From Rusavskia elegans (Eukaryota; Ascomycota; Lecanoromycetes; Teloschistales; Teloschistaceae), in NCBI GenBank assembly GCA_011316305.1, contig SAUG01000017.1, forward strand, positions 62,001 through 126,000: a stretch of 64,000 nucleotides of DNA. Direction: 5' to 3'. Shown here in pieces: positions 35,011-47,497 of the stretch. Both the position numbers and the translations under genes were made by a program. Below the pieces are notes generated by a model. That model had not been told where the DNA came from and did no database searches. It saw only the letters and a list, made by a program, of their open reading frames with translations. Position 1 is the first letter of the stretch. Every line of letters starts with the position of its first letter.

Positions 35011-36087
35011 GTTGTTGTATTCGATTGTAATTGTAATGCACTAGATGGATGGGAACATCAAAAGCTAGCGAGGGCACCGACTGTGAAACTCTTTTTTTTT
35101 TCTCTTTTGAGGCCAATGTTGAAGGCTAGGTTGTGATTTTCCATATTTCAGGACCTTTTCTCAACTCCTTTTCACTATCGATTTTTCGATTTTTTCTATT
35201 GGATATCATGGCCACTCAGAAAACTATACACATACCACGACCCAGAAAAAAATTGTCGGCATTCATCGAACGCGTACCATCCTCACATACTCCCATCCCA
35301 TCCCAACTATCCTCTGCAACACCGAATATCATATCTCGATTCCATGGGGGATGTGGCTGTCTGGCTGTCTAGGCTGTCTGCCTTCTCCAGGCGCGCCGCG
35401 TTGGATTCTCTACGGGATATTGGTGTAGGGGTGTGGAGGGCGAGATACTCGACGGAAGTGGTATTTGGGTTTCGGATGTATGCGTACCGGATGGTCTGTG
35501 GGATGTGTTTGGTGATTGGATGATTGGATGATGGTAGGGGGCTTTTATAGGGGAGAGGTTGTGTGGTTGGTTTGGTGGATTTGAGGTGGGAGGGGGAGAA
35601 GAAAGTGGGAAATGGAGGAGGGGATGTGGGGTGCGGTGGATATGGAGGGTTTGGGGGAGGTTGTCTGGTAGGGGGATAGGGGGGATAGCATGGGCCAAAT
35701 GGAGGGAGGAGGAATAGAAACTAGGGGAATGGAACAGGATGGATGGAGGGAGGGAAAACGGAGTTGGGCCCGGGGTTTCCCGAACGTGCTCGATCGTTAA
35801 TAAGAGCCGGAAGAAATAAAGGGAACGTCGCTGATTGGCGTAATGACGCTTTCGCAGGGACATATCTTTATAAGGGGGCTGCAAGTTGGGGCGAAGTGTC
35901 TCTTGGTGTGATGGAGTTCTTAGGTATGTATATGGGACACATTGGCAGGAGGCTTGTGAAAGATGAGTGATCAAACGAAATCGAGTCGGAGAATTGAATC
36001 TAGTTCGTCTCGTTGAGGCGATTCGATAGTCAACAGGAGGAGTGCTTGTACCAGGGGCCAAACCATGGCTATTCAACCAAAAACAAC
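35011..36087. other. Convergent intergenic region, strand-biased (G-rich plus strand)
   Basis: This lies between the ends of two convergent genes. From about 35450 to 35770 the plus strand is almost free of C and rich in GGG and GGT, producing a spurious proline/histidine-rich frame on the other strand. There is a short direct repeat GATTGGATGATTGGATGAT at 35515-35535. No gene is supported. Confidence 0.55.
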
Positions 36088-38046
36088 CTATACAAGCTCA
36101 CCAGCACTCACAGTACTTATTCGCCCGCGAATCTCGTCGATACCATATTGGAGGCCGTATCCGGGCTCAGCATCCGGAATCCACACAATTTCCTCTTCGT
36201 GGAAACCTTTCTTCACATAGCTGCTCATCTCAGAACTCGTGGCTAGTAGCTTCACAACACATTTTGCCCTCCCGACAACCTTGATCAACTTGCTCATTGC
36301 ATGGCACATTCCTGTCACTCTGTCCTCTGTTTCGTAAAAGGAAACTCCATCCACTACCAGTACAACGATTGCTTTGGGCGGCAGCTGATATAGAAGGCCT
36401 TCGAACACAGCACAGAGCGCATCCATGGCAGCATTTAGAATGCCCCCAAAAAGAGCGTGGTCTACGAAATCCAAGGAAAAACTCTGATACCGAGGCGCAA
36501 GAAGCAGCTGCAGGATCAGGTTTTGCAGCATGCCCTCTGCATTCGGAAGGGCATCGTGATATCGATCCGTGTGGAGGCCGCATGCATAGTGCAGTGGTAG
36601 CGCTGTTCTCCACAACTGTGATGTCTGGATCAGGAGACTTGATACCAAGGAGAGTGCCGATATTGATCCATCATCAGAAGAATCACCTTTTGCGAAAAGG
36701 CGGCGGGATTCGGCAGAAGTAAGCCACTCATGAAACTTCTGATTTTCAATGAACAGGCTAGCCTGTGCTTGACGGCTGACGGAGAAGGACATGCTTTCCT
36801 GGAGGATCCACTGCAAATCTTGTGCAACAGTCATAGGGCTTGCTGCTAGCGCATGGATAAGTTGCAAAGATGACGGACCTTTGCTACTGACGGGCTCGGG
36901 GGGAATCGCTCGACATGTTCTCTCCAACTTCTTGTTGACTTGCGAGTAGTATCGCGCGATGCCCTCTCGCTCTCGTGTATCCTTCCCTTTTCGCCTTGTC
37001 TGACCTTCATTCCCCTCGTGCTTAAGAAACGCGTACATACTGTTGAGGATGTTTTGAAGTTCTCTATCGGATTTTATGCCCTCTGTGGCTAGTTTTATGA
37101 GCTCTGCGTTTTGCCAGGTTAGGTAGTCCTGTTTGGATTCTATCTTGGACGTCAGACGTTGGTGACAACGTTGTTCTTCTTGCTTGACTGCTTTGGCAGA
37201 ATTTCTGACAGCCTCGATACCAAGCTCGATCTCCATGCCATAATTCGGGCCTTTAGCTATCGCTTTGGCCGCCTTCAATATTTTCTTATAAAACCGCCCG
37301 GGAGATCGGTCTTTGTAAAATTGCAGGATACGGCGAAGACATTGGGAGATGCTCCGATACAAGCCAGCAATCCGCAGGTCCAGCTCCTCGGATTCATATT
37401 GGTCGTCGGAAAATTTGGCTGCCATGACCGCTTCGGGAATCGCTGCTAGTGCATCTAGGACTTTATCACACAATTCGCGGTGTCGTACAGCAGCGTTGAT
37501 GACGAGTTTGAAACCACCACAGACGATACTGCCATAGGCGTCATCGGGAAGCATTTCGAGCCAGCCGGTAAATGCCTTCCCAGAATTACCGAGCTTTTGC
37601 GCACACTTCTCAATAGCTCCTGGAATCCCCTCGGTACCCTGGTTGTCGATGGATCGCTTGGCTTTCCGGATTTCGTCCATCACAGCTTCCCAGTCCCACT
37701 CCGACATAATGCCCATATGTGCATGGGCATGATCTTTGTCTTGCTCATTGTACGCTTTCATTGAAGCAAGCAATATGTCCCTTTCTTCTAGGGCAGCTTT
37801 GTATGCACAGTCACTGTGTTATGTCAGCAAGAGGCAGCTTTGCCAGCATCGGAAGAATCACCGTTGGAAACGTTTTCTATCTCGAAAAGTGTCCACTTTT
37901 GAGTCGAACGTCACGTTTGGAACTGGTAGAGCAGGATGAAAGTCCTCGCCCAAGCTTCCCACAAATTCTGCTGCGGGGTTCGGATGCTCTACGGTCGCAG
38001 TAGAGGTATCTGGCATGTCGTTCATCTTTCCGAAGTAATCTGCCAT
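36088..38046 (-). CDS. DUF7708-type STAND-like protein (probable NLR relative)
   Basis: Two exons, 38046-37862 and 37813-36088, with a 48-nt phase-2 intron (GTGATT donor, GCTGAC branch, ACACAG acceptor), give 636 aa. The region WLEMLPDDAYGSIVCGGFKL to KVLDALAAIPEAVMAAKF fits DUF7708, a helical domain found at the N-terminus of fungal NACHT/STAND proteins. The second half resembles a degenerate NTPase: a Walker-B-like strand AIVVLVVDGVSFYE and the later CVVKLLATSSE, where sensor-type text is expected, but no Walker A is visible. No repeat domain follows; the frame ends at SAGELV. It may be a shortened family member, or the model may be missing a 3' exon. An alternative upstream in-frame start exists at 38196. 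The neighbours are the broken NACHT-ankyrin gene and an AAA+ ATPase, suggesting a STAND-rich island. Confidence 0.75.
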
Positions 38047-39009
38047 GAATAAGTCGATGAAAAGGTGTTTACAATTTGCAATGCAACTCCACACGAGGTT
38101 GATTGACTTTCCCCCAGAAAATGGTATGCTGAACGAACGTTCAGAGGTGTTTCGGCTACACTTAACGAGAAACTGTAAATTCCTTCCGTCCTGCAACGCT
38201 CCTTCATGCGTACGCTAGCACCGTAGCATTAATGAATTGTCACTGCATAATTGATACCAGTGAGTGGCCCCCTTTTCTGGAGGAGTCGGAAGCCCGCAGC
38301 CTATGAAAACGTACTACAGCCGCTGCGACGTTCCGCAGCAGCTGTCATACACCCCATATCACAAGGACGGTCCTGTTGGATAATCGAACAAGGCTGGCCT
38401 CCACACCTAGGCACGACTGGTGAAGATCCCTTTTCTTGCTACTAGAGGGTTCCACCCTGCCGCTGATTCGGAACCACTAGCAGGAGAAGGGATAACCAAT
38501 TACATCTCCCAGAAACATTGTGTACGGCAAGGCTAACAGTTTACCACTATTGTACCCTTCACGCACGCTCTTGAGCTCTGCACAACCTAGAGTGTGACAA
38601 TGCAGCTTGCAAGAAAGACTCGGGAATGACTTGAATTCTTACCCGCCATTCATGCAAAATGGCGTGGTCCCTGTGCTGTGGTGAGTGAGTCTCGATGTTC
38701 ATAGGACCCGTCACAGACGCTCATTATGCAATACAACCATTGAACACAGCTAATCGTCAGCAGGAGTGTTTCGTTGGTCTGGTGTTGTGGTACGATTGTT
38801 GGCAGCCCCGGAAGCGAAGTCCAATGCGCTCTGATCTCCAGGTTCGTTGAGTGCACATTGGACATGCCGCAAAAGTTGCAGTGTCAAATACGTAAGCCTG
38901 CTTTTTGATCTTTATCCTTCGTCTCGCACTGTTATCGACGAAGCGAGGTTAATCGTCTTTTTGTGTTGGGCTCATTACTCCAAAGACACATGTCCGTCGT
39001 CTTGCAAAT
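38047..39009. promoter_or_regulatory. Divergent promoter region between DUF7708 gene and AAA+ gene
   Basis: The two start codons face away from each other across 963 bp. No gene, repeat or obvious motif is seen. Confidence 0.45.
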
Positions 39010-42000
39010 ATGACGACTAAGCCTGAATCCCCGAATAAGGCATCCCTTGGTAGCGCCGCACCCTCAGATGCCAGTGCTATTGGTGAGGGGCCCGCAAAAC
39101 TAGATACGGCAGCAGTGGCGGCTGGGAAACACTCTGGGTCCTGCCACCAAAGTCGCAAAGCTTCAACACCGTTCGGCTTAGATGGACGCACGATCGACTC
39201 AGGTTCCAAAGACATCGATAGAGAGGAACAAAGCAATTCAGGACAGCCTGAAGCTGGGTCAGAGCTGGGTCCAGATGATGAGTGCCTCAGTGAAGGATCT
39301 TCTTGCACGGAAGAGATCAACTACAAATACATCTACGACAGATGCTTCCAAGAAAGGATCCAGAAAGCGCCAAAACGGGTACGACAGTTCGCCGATTACA
39401 TCAAGCTTATGGAAGATAGAATGGAAGCTATGGAAGAGCAGTTGCTGAGCCTGAATCCGAAAGCCGTGCAGCCAGCTGCAGGGACAGATTCGGATTCGCA
39501 AAACTTACCCTCGCTCGACCTCCAAGTCCCGAACCAGCTTCTGCTAGGCATCGCCCATCTGAAGTGGAAGGACTTCATAAGCGCCGACTCAAAGAATCAT
39601 GTCATCAACGTACTTGTTGGAGATCCTGATCACTTTGGTACTCCGCCGCAAGAGAAGTCAGTGACATTGATGAACGGCGAGAAGGTTCACATCGACGTAT
39701 TCAGAGAAAGGCTGAAACATCGTCTTAAGAGCAGCAAGGACGCTTCCTTGGACGATAACACTGGTCTTAGCCTAACATTGAGGCGCAGCATAATGCCAGA
39801 ACGAATAGCGATCAATTCAGATTTGCTGATCAAAATTCTCAGCAAGATTACGGGACTGGAACTTCAAGGACCGTTGACTATCCTAAGCCCATTCAAGATA
39901 CTCCTACATTGGGAGAACGAAATCAGGGATCACCTTAGTGCTCTCGAGATCCGTTGGGAGCGAACCAATCCCGAGGAGATGAATCTTTGGAACTCTGTGG
40001 CAAAGGACAATTGGAGCATACCCACTGCGACCACCGGTGTGGAGAATGACGATGAAGGGGTCATGTCTAGCTCTGTGACCGATCAGAAAAACAGCCGTCC
40101 AGAAGAGTGCACCGATCCTTCCACAACTGGTACGAGGGTCGAAACAAATCTGCCAGGCCTTTATGTGGATCGGTACACTCTCCGAAACAATGCCGTGCAG
40201 AAGGATGCTCTTGGGGAGAATCTCCAGGAGACAGAGGGTGTGCCAGCACTAATGCGACTTCGTTTGTTGGTTAGATTCATGGACGAGCAGATCTTCGAGC
40301 GGTTGGCTCGGCTCAAATCCCAAGTGGATAATCAGGCTGTGTACTTCGCCGATCTATATCACTTGTATCCTCCCGGAGAGGAGGTTGTCCGAGGGTCTAC
40401 TAGCCTATCTTCTGGGGGATCTCAAGTCTTTCGAGTACTACACTGTACTGGCGGTCGGAGGTACAACAATGCCAAATTCCAGAAGGAGGAAGATGAAAGT
40501 CTGAGATTCAAGCCCCGTGAGAGTTGCAGCCCGTTATTTGTCAGCTGTGTGCGCATGGATTTTGATGGGAAGGTGTTAGCTCCTATCACACATACATTCA
40601 CCATTGAAGAGTATGAGGGTATGCAATCAGTAAATCTGCTGCCAATCATACCGTGGGCCTGGTCTGTTTATGCTGTTAAGGACCGGCCCATGCTCCAACA
40701 CAGAGGAACCAGGTTTCTCGACTTGATCCAAGGCGGGCACCAAGAGTACGCAGGCCTGGCACTTGAGCCACGAGAGGATGTTGACTCGCAGATCATTATT
40801 GACTTTGATACCACCTTTGAGCATAAGCCAGAATGGATGCCATCTTTTGACGTCAAGATACCACTGACTTACGACGCTCGTGAAACTGCAAACGACATGA
40901 GCGTGGGAGGAAATGAGACGACCAAGCGCCTGATACTTGATTGCAAGGAGAACCATACTTGCTGGATACATAAGGACGGCCCGATTGATCAAATCCGGAT
41001 GCACTCCTACATTGACAAAGCTTCGATCTTTCGCAAGGGAGGTCTAGAACTGTCCCAGCTTGAAGAAAATGATCGTATTCTTTTACCTGGCCGCGTTTTT
41101 GGTTACGTTCTCCGGTCCCGTGGCTGGGCGGCCCTCAACATGAACTTCATCAAGGATCGAACACCGAAACCTGATGGATTTGAGCACTTGATCCTTCCGG
41201 ACGGTCACGCGGAGCTCATCAAAGCTCTTGTGCATACTCATTCTCAGGAGAGGTTTTCAACCACCCCATCCAATGAGTCCAATGAATCCAGGGTTTCCAA
41301 GGACGTCATGCCTAAATTTGACTTGGTCAAAGGCAAAGGCAAAGGCCTCATCATCTTGTGCCACGGAGCACCAGGCGTTGGTAAGACAAGTACCGCTGAA
41401 TGTATAGCCGATTCCACTGACCGACCACTCTTCCCTATCACCTGCGGAGATGTGGGCGAAACAGCTGCCATGGTGGAAATGAATCTAGCCAAACACTTCG
41501 AGTTGGCTCACAAATGGGGTTGTGTAATGTTGCTTGATGAAGCAGATGTCTTCATGCAAGCGAGAAGCAGGGGAGCGGCCAATGATATTCAACGAAATAG
41601 TATAGTCTCCGGTATATGCTCTTCTTCAACCCTTACACGACCCCTTCGCTGACCGTCTTCAGTCTTCCTCCGTGTTCTCGAGTACGTATAAGTAAAATCT
41701 CAATAGTGACGATTTCGAAACTAACGATCTCAGGTATTATCCTGGCATCCTGTTCTTGACCACCAACAGGGTTGGTACCTTCGATCCTGCTTTCAAATCA
41801 AGGATCCATGTCAGCCTGTACTACCCTGCGTTGGACAAACTAGCCACAACCAAGATCTTCGAAGTCAACTTGGATAAGCTCAAAGCGAGCGGCAAAAAGT
41901 ACAAGGTCTATGAGGAGGATATCCTTCGATGGGCTGGCGACCATTACGACAAGCACCAAACAGAGGGTCGCTGGAACGGCCGTCAGATCAGGAATGCATT

Positions 42001-42877
42001 CCAAACCGCAGTAGCACTCGCTGAATTCGAGACTAAAGAAATTTTGTCAGAAACAATTACTAAGAGCAACGAAGGTGCTCTTGACGGATACACAATCCCA
42101 GTCAAGGTCAAACACTTCGAGAAGGTCGCCGAAGCAGCCGCGATGTTCGACGAGTACCTCAAAGAAACCCACGGCGGTCGCAGCGAAGCATTCATGTCAA
42201 GTTCGAATCAAGAACGCAAAGATGATTTTGGGGGGAAGCCACGAGCGCAGATGGCACCACCACCAGCAGGGAGACCACGCCAGCCTCAGGCCCAACAATA
42301 CGCCAATCCAAATACATACGCTCGTGGTGGATTTGCTACGGAGCAATACGCACCTCCAGACGACAGTCGCTCTAATGTTCAGGGCTACGGTGCTCCACAG
42401 CGCAGACCCAATGACGCCTATCGGCAGAGCCCCCGGATGCCAGCTCCAGGTTTCGAGAACTTCAACGACACACTCGCCACCACGAGTCCCAACAGCAGAA
42501 CATCTAGGCCCAGACAATCTACAGCGAATTACGGTCTCAACATCCAGCAACCCTTCCGAGAACCAGCATATGGTACACCATCCATGCCATCGCCGCAACT
42601 GGGCAGACCAAGCCAACCAAACTCGAACGATCGCTTTTCGTCTCGCAATCCAACCGCAGATTATCACCACCAATCTCAAGAGCCGTTCCACCAGCAAACA
42701 ACCGGCAACAACATTGAAGTACCGAAAGGGACGAGTATCTCGCAGCAGCACGAGCATGATGAGCACGTGTACGAAGCCGAGGCGATGGACATAAATAGCT
42801 ATCAGCGGCCTGATTGGAGGTATGGCGATGAGAGGGGGATACAAGGTGCGCGTCGTTATGCGGGAGAAGGATACTGA
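39010..42877 (+). CDS. Large AAA+ ATPase with DUF7025-like region
   Basis: This is a fungal-specific AAA+ protein of about 1254 aa. Three exons fit: 39010-41611, a 19-nt micro-exon 41663-41681, and 41734-42877, with introns of 51 and 52 nt. The micro-exon is needed to write SVFLRVLEYYPGILFLTTN in frame. The N-terminal 110 residues are disordered and acidic, followed by a short coiled coil (LMEDRMEAMEEQLLSL). The central part around 40560-40760 resembles DUF7025 (TFTIEEYEGMQ, RGTRFLDLIQGGHQEYAGLAL). The ATPase has Walker A GAPGVGKTSTAE near residue 786, Walker B VMLLDEADVF near 840, sensor-1 FLTTNR, the arginine-finger region FKSRIH, and a lid with RWNGRQIRNAFQTAV. The last 200 residues are Pro/Gln/Asn-rich and disordered. 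The client is unknown. It may be part of the STAND-rich island or simply a neighbour. Confidence 0.9.
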
Positions 42878-43861
42878 AAGGTCGTTCCTTCACTGAACTC
42901 AAAGAATTAATCGATCACGTCTATAGAGTAAGGAAGCAGCTCACGATTTCCCTTCGTTTGCCAAAATGCGTGGTCCCTTTACCCCTACCAGACTCGTCAG
43001 ACCAATCGCGACGGGAGGTTACGACAGCCGTCCCCTCGATAAGGGATCTCGTTCTATCGATTGCTCGGACGTAAGGTATAGACGTGTAAATCCAAGCTGC
43101 TCTGGCGAGGGAGAATATTGAATGGTAGGGCCAACACGGTAGCAGACTAAGGGATACAGTTATCCCCAACCCTTGCATCCTTCCAATCATCCATAGAATT
43201 GCACTGCACAGCGTCTATCCCCTTGCATCTCCAGTAGTCGCTAGGTTGCTGAGAGGCGTCGGTTAGAGCCCGCATCGACCGTCTCGAGCAAAGTGAACGG
43301 GTTCATTGGTAGGGCGTCTATGCAGCCGAGGTAAGGTGAAGGAATCAACCATGGCTGGCGCGAGTCGCAGCGAGGTCCGTCATGAAAAGAAGCATCCGTG
43401 AAAAGCATCGACGAAAACCACAAGGGTATCATAGATACGGCGGCAGTCCTGGAGGATCTGAAGCCTTTCAGATGAAGCTGTCCTTGTCGCTTCCGCAGTA
43501 GAAAACGGGTTGGATTCGCTGTGGTTGCTGGCTTGAAAGGTGTGGAGAATTTGAGATGATATGGTATCCCGCACAATGATGGCGCAGAACGGCTTGGTCA
43601 CGCTTGCCTGGTGAGATTGCGCCCATAGAGTGTCAAGTGTAGGCTTGAATCCACTCTGGCTAATGCAGCATGTCTCTTGAGGGAGGGGATTGTGGAATGA
43701 TTAGCAGAGCAGGAAGGTACTTCTAAGAAGTGAAGATTCTTGGCGCCGAGGAATTCTGTATCGAATTAGGTATCGTAAGATTTCTCGTAAAGTCAAGTCG
43801 CTGCCAGCAGTATACGACGTCCAGTATCCGTCTTCAAACTCAAGCGATAGGTGTTTGACAA
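42878..43861. other. Convergent intergenic region, no gene seen
   Basis: Short frames only, on both strands. It holds the 3' flanks of the AAA+ gene and the aldo-keto reductase. Confidence 0.5.
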
Positions 43862-44785
43862 TTAATCATTCTTCACAGCCTGCACGATTGCCCCCCTAGG
43901 CCCTTGATCCAAACTATCCAATGTCGTCATGTCATCCTGATCGAGCTCGAATCCATACAAATCCGCATTTGCCTCGATACGGGATGGTGTATCACTTTTC
44001 GGCAGTGGTACCCAGTCTTTCTGCAGGCAGTATCGGATCAGCACCTGGCCGGTCGTCTTGTCGTGTTTCTTGGCGATTCGGACAAGGTTCTCTTCGTAGG
44101 CTTTGTTGTTGCGGACGAGGGGGCAGTAGGCTTGGATGACGATGCTGTTGTTGCGGCAGTATTCGACGATTTCGCGCTGTTGGTTCCAGGGGTGGAGCTA
44201 TACTATGAGATTAACAATGGGTTCCTGGTGCATACGCTGGGATGAATTGGAGAAGGGGGGATAAACCTCAATCTGATTGACTTGTGGAGGCCAGATCTTG
44301 GCATATTCCTTCATCTCATTGATATGCCCGATACCGAAATTGCTGACGCCGATGCTCCGCACTTTGTTCTCCTCTACTAGTTTCTCTAATGCTTGCCACA
44401 TCTCCTTTCTCTTCGCGGATCCCGGGCTGGGGCTGTGGATCAGGAAGAGATCCACATAGCCGCCTTCACTGGGATCGATCGCTTTGACACTGTCTAGACA
44501 TTTCTGGTACGTCTTCTCCGGTGACCCTCCGGCAGACAGGATCTTGGTGGTCAAAAAGACTTCTGAGCGGGGTATGCCGGATTGGCGGACTGCTTCGCCC
44601 ATCTCGGATTCGTTGCGGTAGAATTGAGCGGAGTCGATGTGTCGGTAGCCGGCGCGGAGAGCGGTAAGACAGGACTTCACACAGACGTCGGTGGGGGACT
44701 GGTAGATTCCGAAACCGAGGCGGGGCATGCTGTACTTGGAGTTGGCGAGGGGGATGGTCGAAGCGAGGGAGAGTTTGGGAGACAT
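43862..44785 (-). CDS. Aldo-keto reductase
   Basis: This is an NADPH-dependent carbonyl reductase of the AKR superfamily, cytosolic, 284 aa. Two exons, 44785-44267 and 44197-43862, flank a 69-nt phase-0 intron (GTTTAT...GTATAG) whose removal gives VNQIELHPWNQQREIVEYC, the family's strand 6-7 region. The catalytic tetrad is visible: Asp51 in HIDSAQFY, Tyr56, Lys81 in TTKIL and His117 in FLIHSP. The cofactor-binding text LPKSDTPSRIEANADLYGF is also present. It lacks the extended C-terminal loop of some members. Similar fungal proteins reduce small aldehydes or 2,5-diketo-gluconate-like substrates, but the substrate here is not determined. There is no clear partner gene next to it. Confidence 0.92.
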
Positions 44786-45829
44786 GTCTGCGTCGGTGGA
44801 GGAGGGCGTGTTGTTGGTGTTGTAGTAGGCTTCGGCGGAGGCGCGACCTTGGTCTGTTGTTTGGTATTGGGCGGGAAGGGGTTGGTGGTGAGAGGAGAGA
44901 TGGCTGATGGTGGTTAGGTGGGAAGGTGGCGAACTGCAGAGGATGACTTACGATTGAGGAGGATTGACAACCATGACAGAAATTGACAGTGGTGATGGGA
45001 AGCCTGACAGTCGCAATGCTGGTGATTAGTTCTAAAGTTTTGGATAATGACGTTGAGATGTCGCGATCTCGGACCCGACGCGGGGTGAATCTAGAGGCTT
45101 GGCGCTCAGCCTCGTCCTGCCCTGCACGGGCCTGCACTTGCAGCTTCATTTGTTGTTGTTTTCATTCTGGATCCCCGTCCATTCACCTCGCATATCGTTA
45201 GTCTGGCAGCTAGAAAGCTTGTGCCACCGTACAGGAGACTTTACTCTGCTTTACTACTCCCTTGGGCTGCTGACCTGTTCTCCTGCTTGACTAGGGATTC
45301 TTTCGGAATGCCGCTATGGACTTGGAAGGACCTCTGGATCTGTCAACACCCGGTTCATAACGGCCCTGGCGTGGGACAACACTATTATTGCTATGCTGAA
45401 TCCTAGGCTGCGCGTGCTGCAGCATCCCGAAGCGAGCCACTAAGAGCAATGGTCTGACAACCTGGGCTGTGCGACTCGGCTGCTGTTGGCTTGCGAGCGA
45501 CAAACAACACTCCTGTTCGTCCTGAAGGTGTGTGCCTGTAGTCAGCATGGCTGCAGCCAGCCAATCATTCAGTCCGTTTGCGGCATCTCATTCATCGTCG
45601 ACTTACTTCAGCTCCGTCCTGCCGATTGGCTTTCCGCATGGCTGACTGCCTGTCTTCGATTCCGATTATTGAGAGATCTTCTTAAGACCGGCTCGTTCGC
45701 TGCACTCTGCCCATTTTCGGCCCTTCGCTGCCTCGACGTACACCTCAATCGCTCTATGTTCATGGATTCCCAACCACTTTTCTGACACCCCACTCTCCAT
45801 TTACTATCTGCGTCGCCCAATTGACCATT
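44786..45829. promoter_or_regulatory. Divergent promoter region between aldo-keto reductase and secreted protein
   Basis: About 1 kb between outward-facing start codons. It includes pyrimidine-rich DNA before 45830. Frames on either strand are shadows or chance. Confidence 0.45.
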
Positions 45830-46333
45830 ATGTTGTACCTTTCGCTGCTTCTCCTCTCTCACCTCTCTCAATTGGTTTTCTCTCAGCCTCTTGTCATCCA
45901 ACACTCTCAACCGTACAGCCTCGAGCCGCCGCCAAATTCCATCGCGGATCACCACATATTGGTCGACCACAATCCCTCCTACCCGCCTCCATCATTCACC
46001 TTCCATATCGCCGACTCGTGTCTGCCGAACATCCGCGACCTCTGCCAACACATGGCATCGCCCAGCCACGCAGACGATCAATGGGTCTGGGTAGCTCATG
46101 ACGGCTGCCAAGTTGGCTATTGGTCTCCGTCCGGCTGTGGCAGCCCATGGTCCCGGACCGACTGCGAGGATGCAGGAGCCAACATGGTGCGCCAGCTGCA
46201 GCAGGGCATCTCTTTCGTCCCCGAGATCAACCGCGCGAGCATCAACGTGAACGAATACCCACCGCCCAAGGCCTATTGGGATAGGAGAGAGGCGGCAGAT
46301 GGCAAGCTGGCGAGTATGATGATACAGATTTGA
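45830..46333 (+). CDS. Small secreted protein, unknown function
   Basis: This is an intronless 167-aa protein starting at ATG 45830. The first 18 residues (MLYLSLLLLSHLSQLVFS) form a strong signal peptide. The mature part has a Pro-rich, His-containing N-terminal segment and five Cys clustered in the middle (DSCLPNIRDLCQ, DGCQVGYW, SGCGSP, TDCEDAG), an odd number, so one may be free or the protein may dimerise. No membrane segment or GPI-like tail follows. Size, secretion and Cys content fit the loose class of effector-like or cell-wall-associated small secreted proteins, but I do not recognise a family. Confidence 0.65.
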   Translation: MLYLSLLLLSHLSQLVFSQPLVIQHSQPYSLEPPPNSIADHHILVDHNPSYPPPSFTFHIADSCLPNIRDLCQHMASPSHADDQWVWVAHDGCQVGYWSPSGCGSPWSRTDCEDAGANMVRQLQQGISFVPEINRASINVNEYPPPKAYWDRREAADGKLASMMIQI

Positions 46334-47497
46334 GTTGTTTCTGCTGTCGATGAATGGACGGACCTAGGTGTGTTGATGTGTATGATTTCGAGCATGATAC
46401 CCCGGCGACGGCGATGGGAAGTCTTCACCAGAGGGTGAATTGATGATATGCATGAAGATGTGTTTGGGAGAAGGAATTGATGGCATCAAAGACTATGGGA
46501 CCTTAAGGAGAGCAACCTCCATTACATCTCCCTCTTTTCTCCGCTCTCATCCCCTTCCGCTCGTCCTTCTTCACCGCTCGACATTAATCTTCTCTTTCCG
46601 GAATCCCGTTCTGCCTTTACAATGACACCAGCATCAGCCGAACATAACTTCTATCTCTCCTCGGAGGTCGATCGCGACAGCCGTCACGTTCTTAAGGATG
46701 GCAGCATCTGTCTGCGAACGACGCTTCCCCGAGCCCCGGATTGATCGCCATCAGTCCCTCGCAAGCTCCCTCGCTCCCCAACCATCGCCAAGACAACATA
46801 GCCGTAGCGCCTGATTCGTTTAGGTCTTGGCGGACGCGGACCGTCGCAATCCAAAGTCGTTTCAGGCGTGTTGCCTATTTTTTCTCACACGGCTCGGCAC
46901 GCATCTTACGATCTATATGCGCTCACGGATCCAACTGCTAACTTCAGATTACCGATCATGCCAACAATTTTAAAAGTCGCATACCGCTCAGACGAGGTAT
47001 GTTGCCGAAGCCTCGGGAAAAAGGTTGCCCAGGGCGGTAGGGAAGCTGTCTCATCATTTGGCTTTAATTATACAATCTTCCATGCTTGTCTACATGCAGT
47101 CAACTTTAAGCTTAAGATAGCACAAAACACCATTAGCGTCACGGCTTCAGCTACAAGCTTCAAACCCTGCTCAGCAAGGGTTTCCCGCACGTCTTCCTTT
47201 CCATGTCGAGAACAATGCGTCAAACATCTTCTGGAACCTGACCTCCAGATTTGGGACCATCGTGAAACAAGGACATGTCTCAACTAAAATTTGAATATCA
47301 TCCCGTCTTTCACAATCTCAATTATGTTGTATAAAGACATGGCTGCCACATCCCACAGCAATCACCCAGCACCACTCGCTCTACTTTCGTTCGTCACTCA
47401 CTCACCGATCCAAAAACCCCAACAACCACTCATCCTCCTTCCTCACAAAAATCACCTACATATCTCACATAAACTCCTACACACCTACCTCACAACA
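46334..47497. other. Intergenic with minor frames only
   Basis: A 39-codon frame opens at 46621 after a strongly pyrimidine-rich leader, and a frame of about 110 codons ends at 47287. Neither has family resemblance or a signal peptide, so neither is called a gene. The C/A-rich stretch 47355-47497 is probably the leader of the next gene. Confidence 0.4.

Noticed and set aside
35369..36076. 235-codon minus-strand frame rich in Pro, His and Ser
   Set aside because: It is produced by the G-rich plus strand; there is no family resemblance, no domain and low-complexity composition throughout.
42197..42844. Minus-strand frame of 215 codons inside the AAA+ gene
   Set aside because: It is the antisense of the Pro/Gln-rich C-terminal tail of the ATPase and has no independent support.
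44466..45149. Minus-strand frame of 227 codons overlapping the aldo-keto reductase
   Set aside because: It is a shadow frame of exon 1 plus upstream DNA, dominated by Arg, Pro and Ser from pyrimidine-rich sequence.
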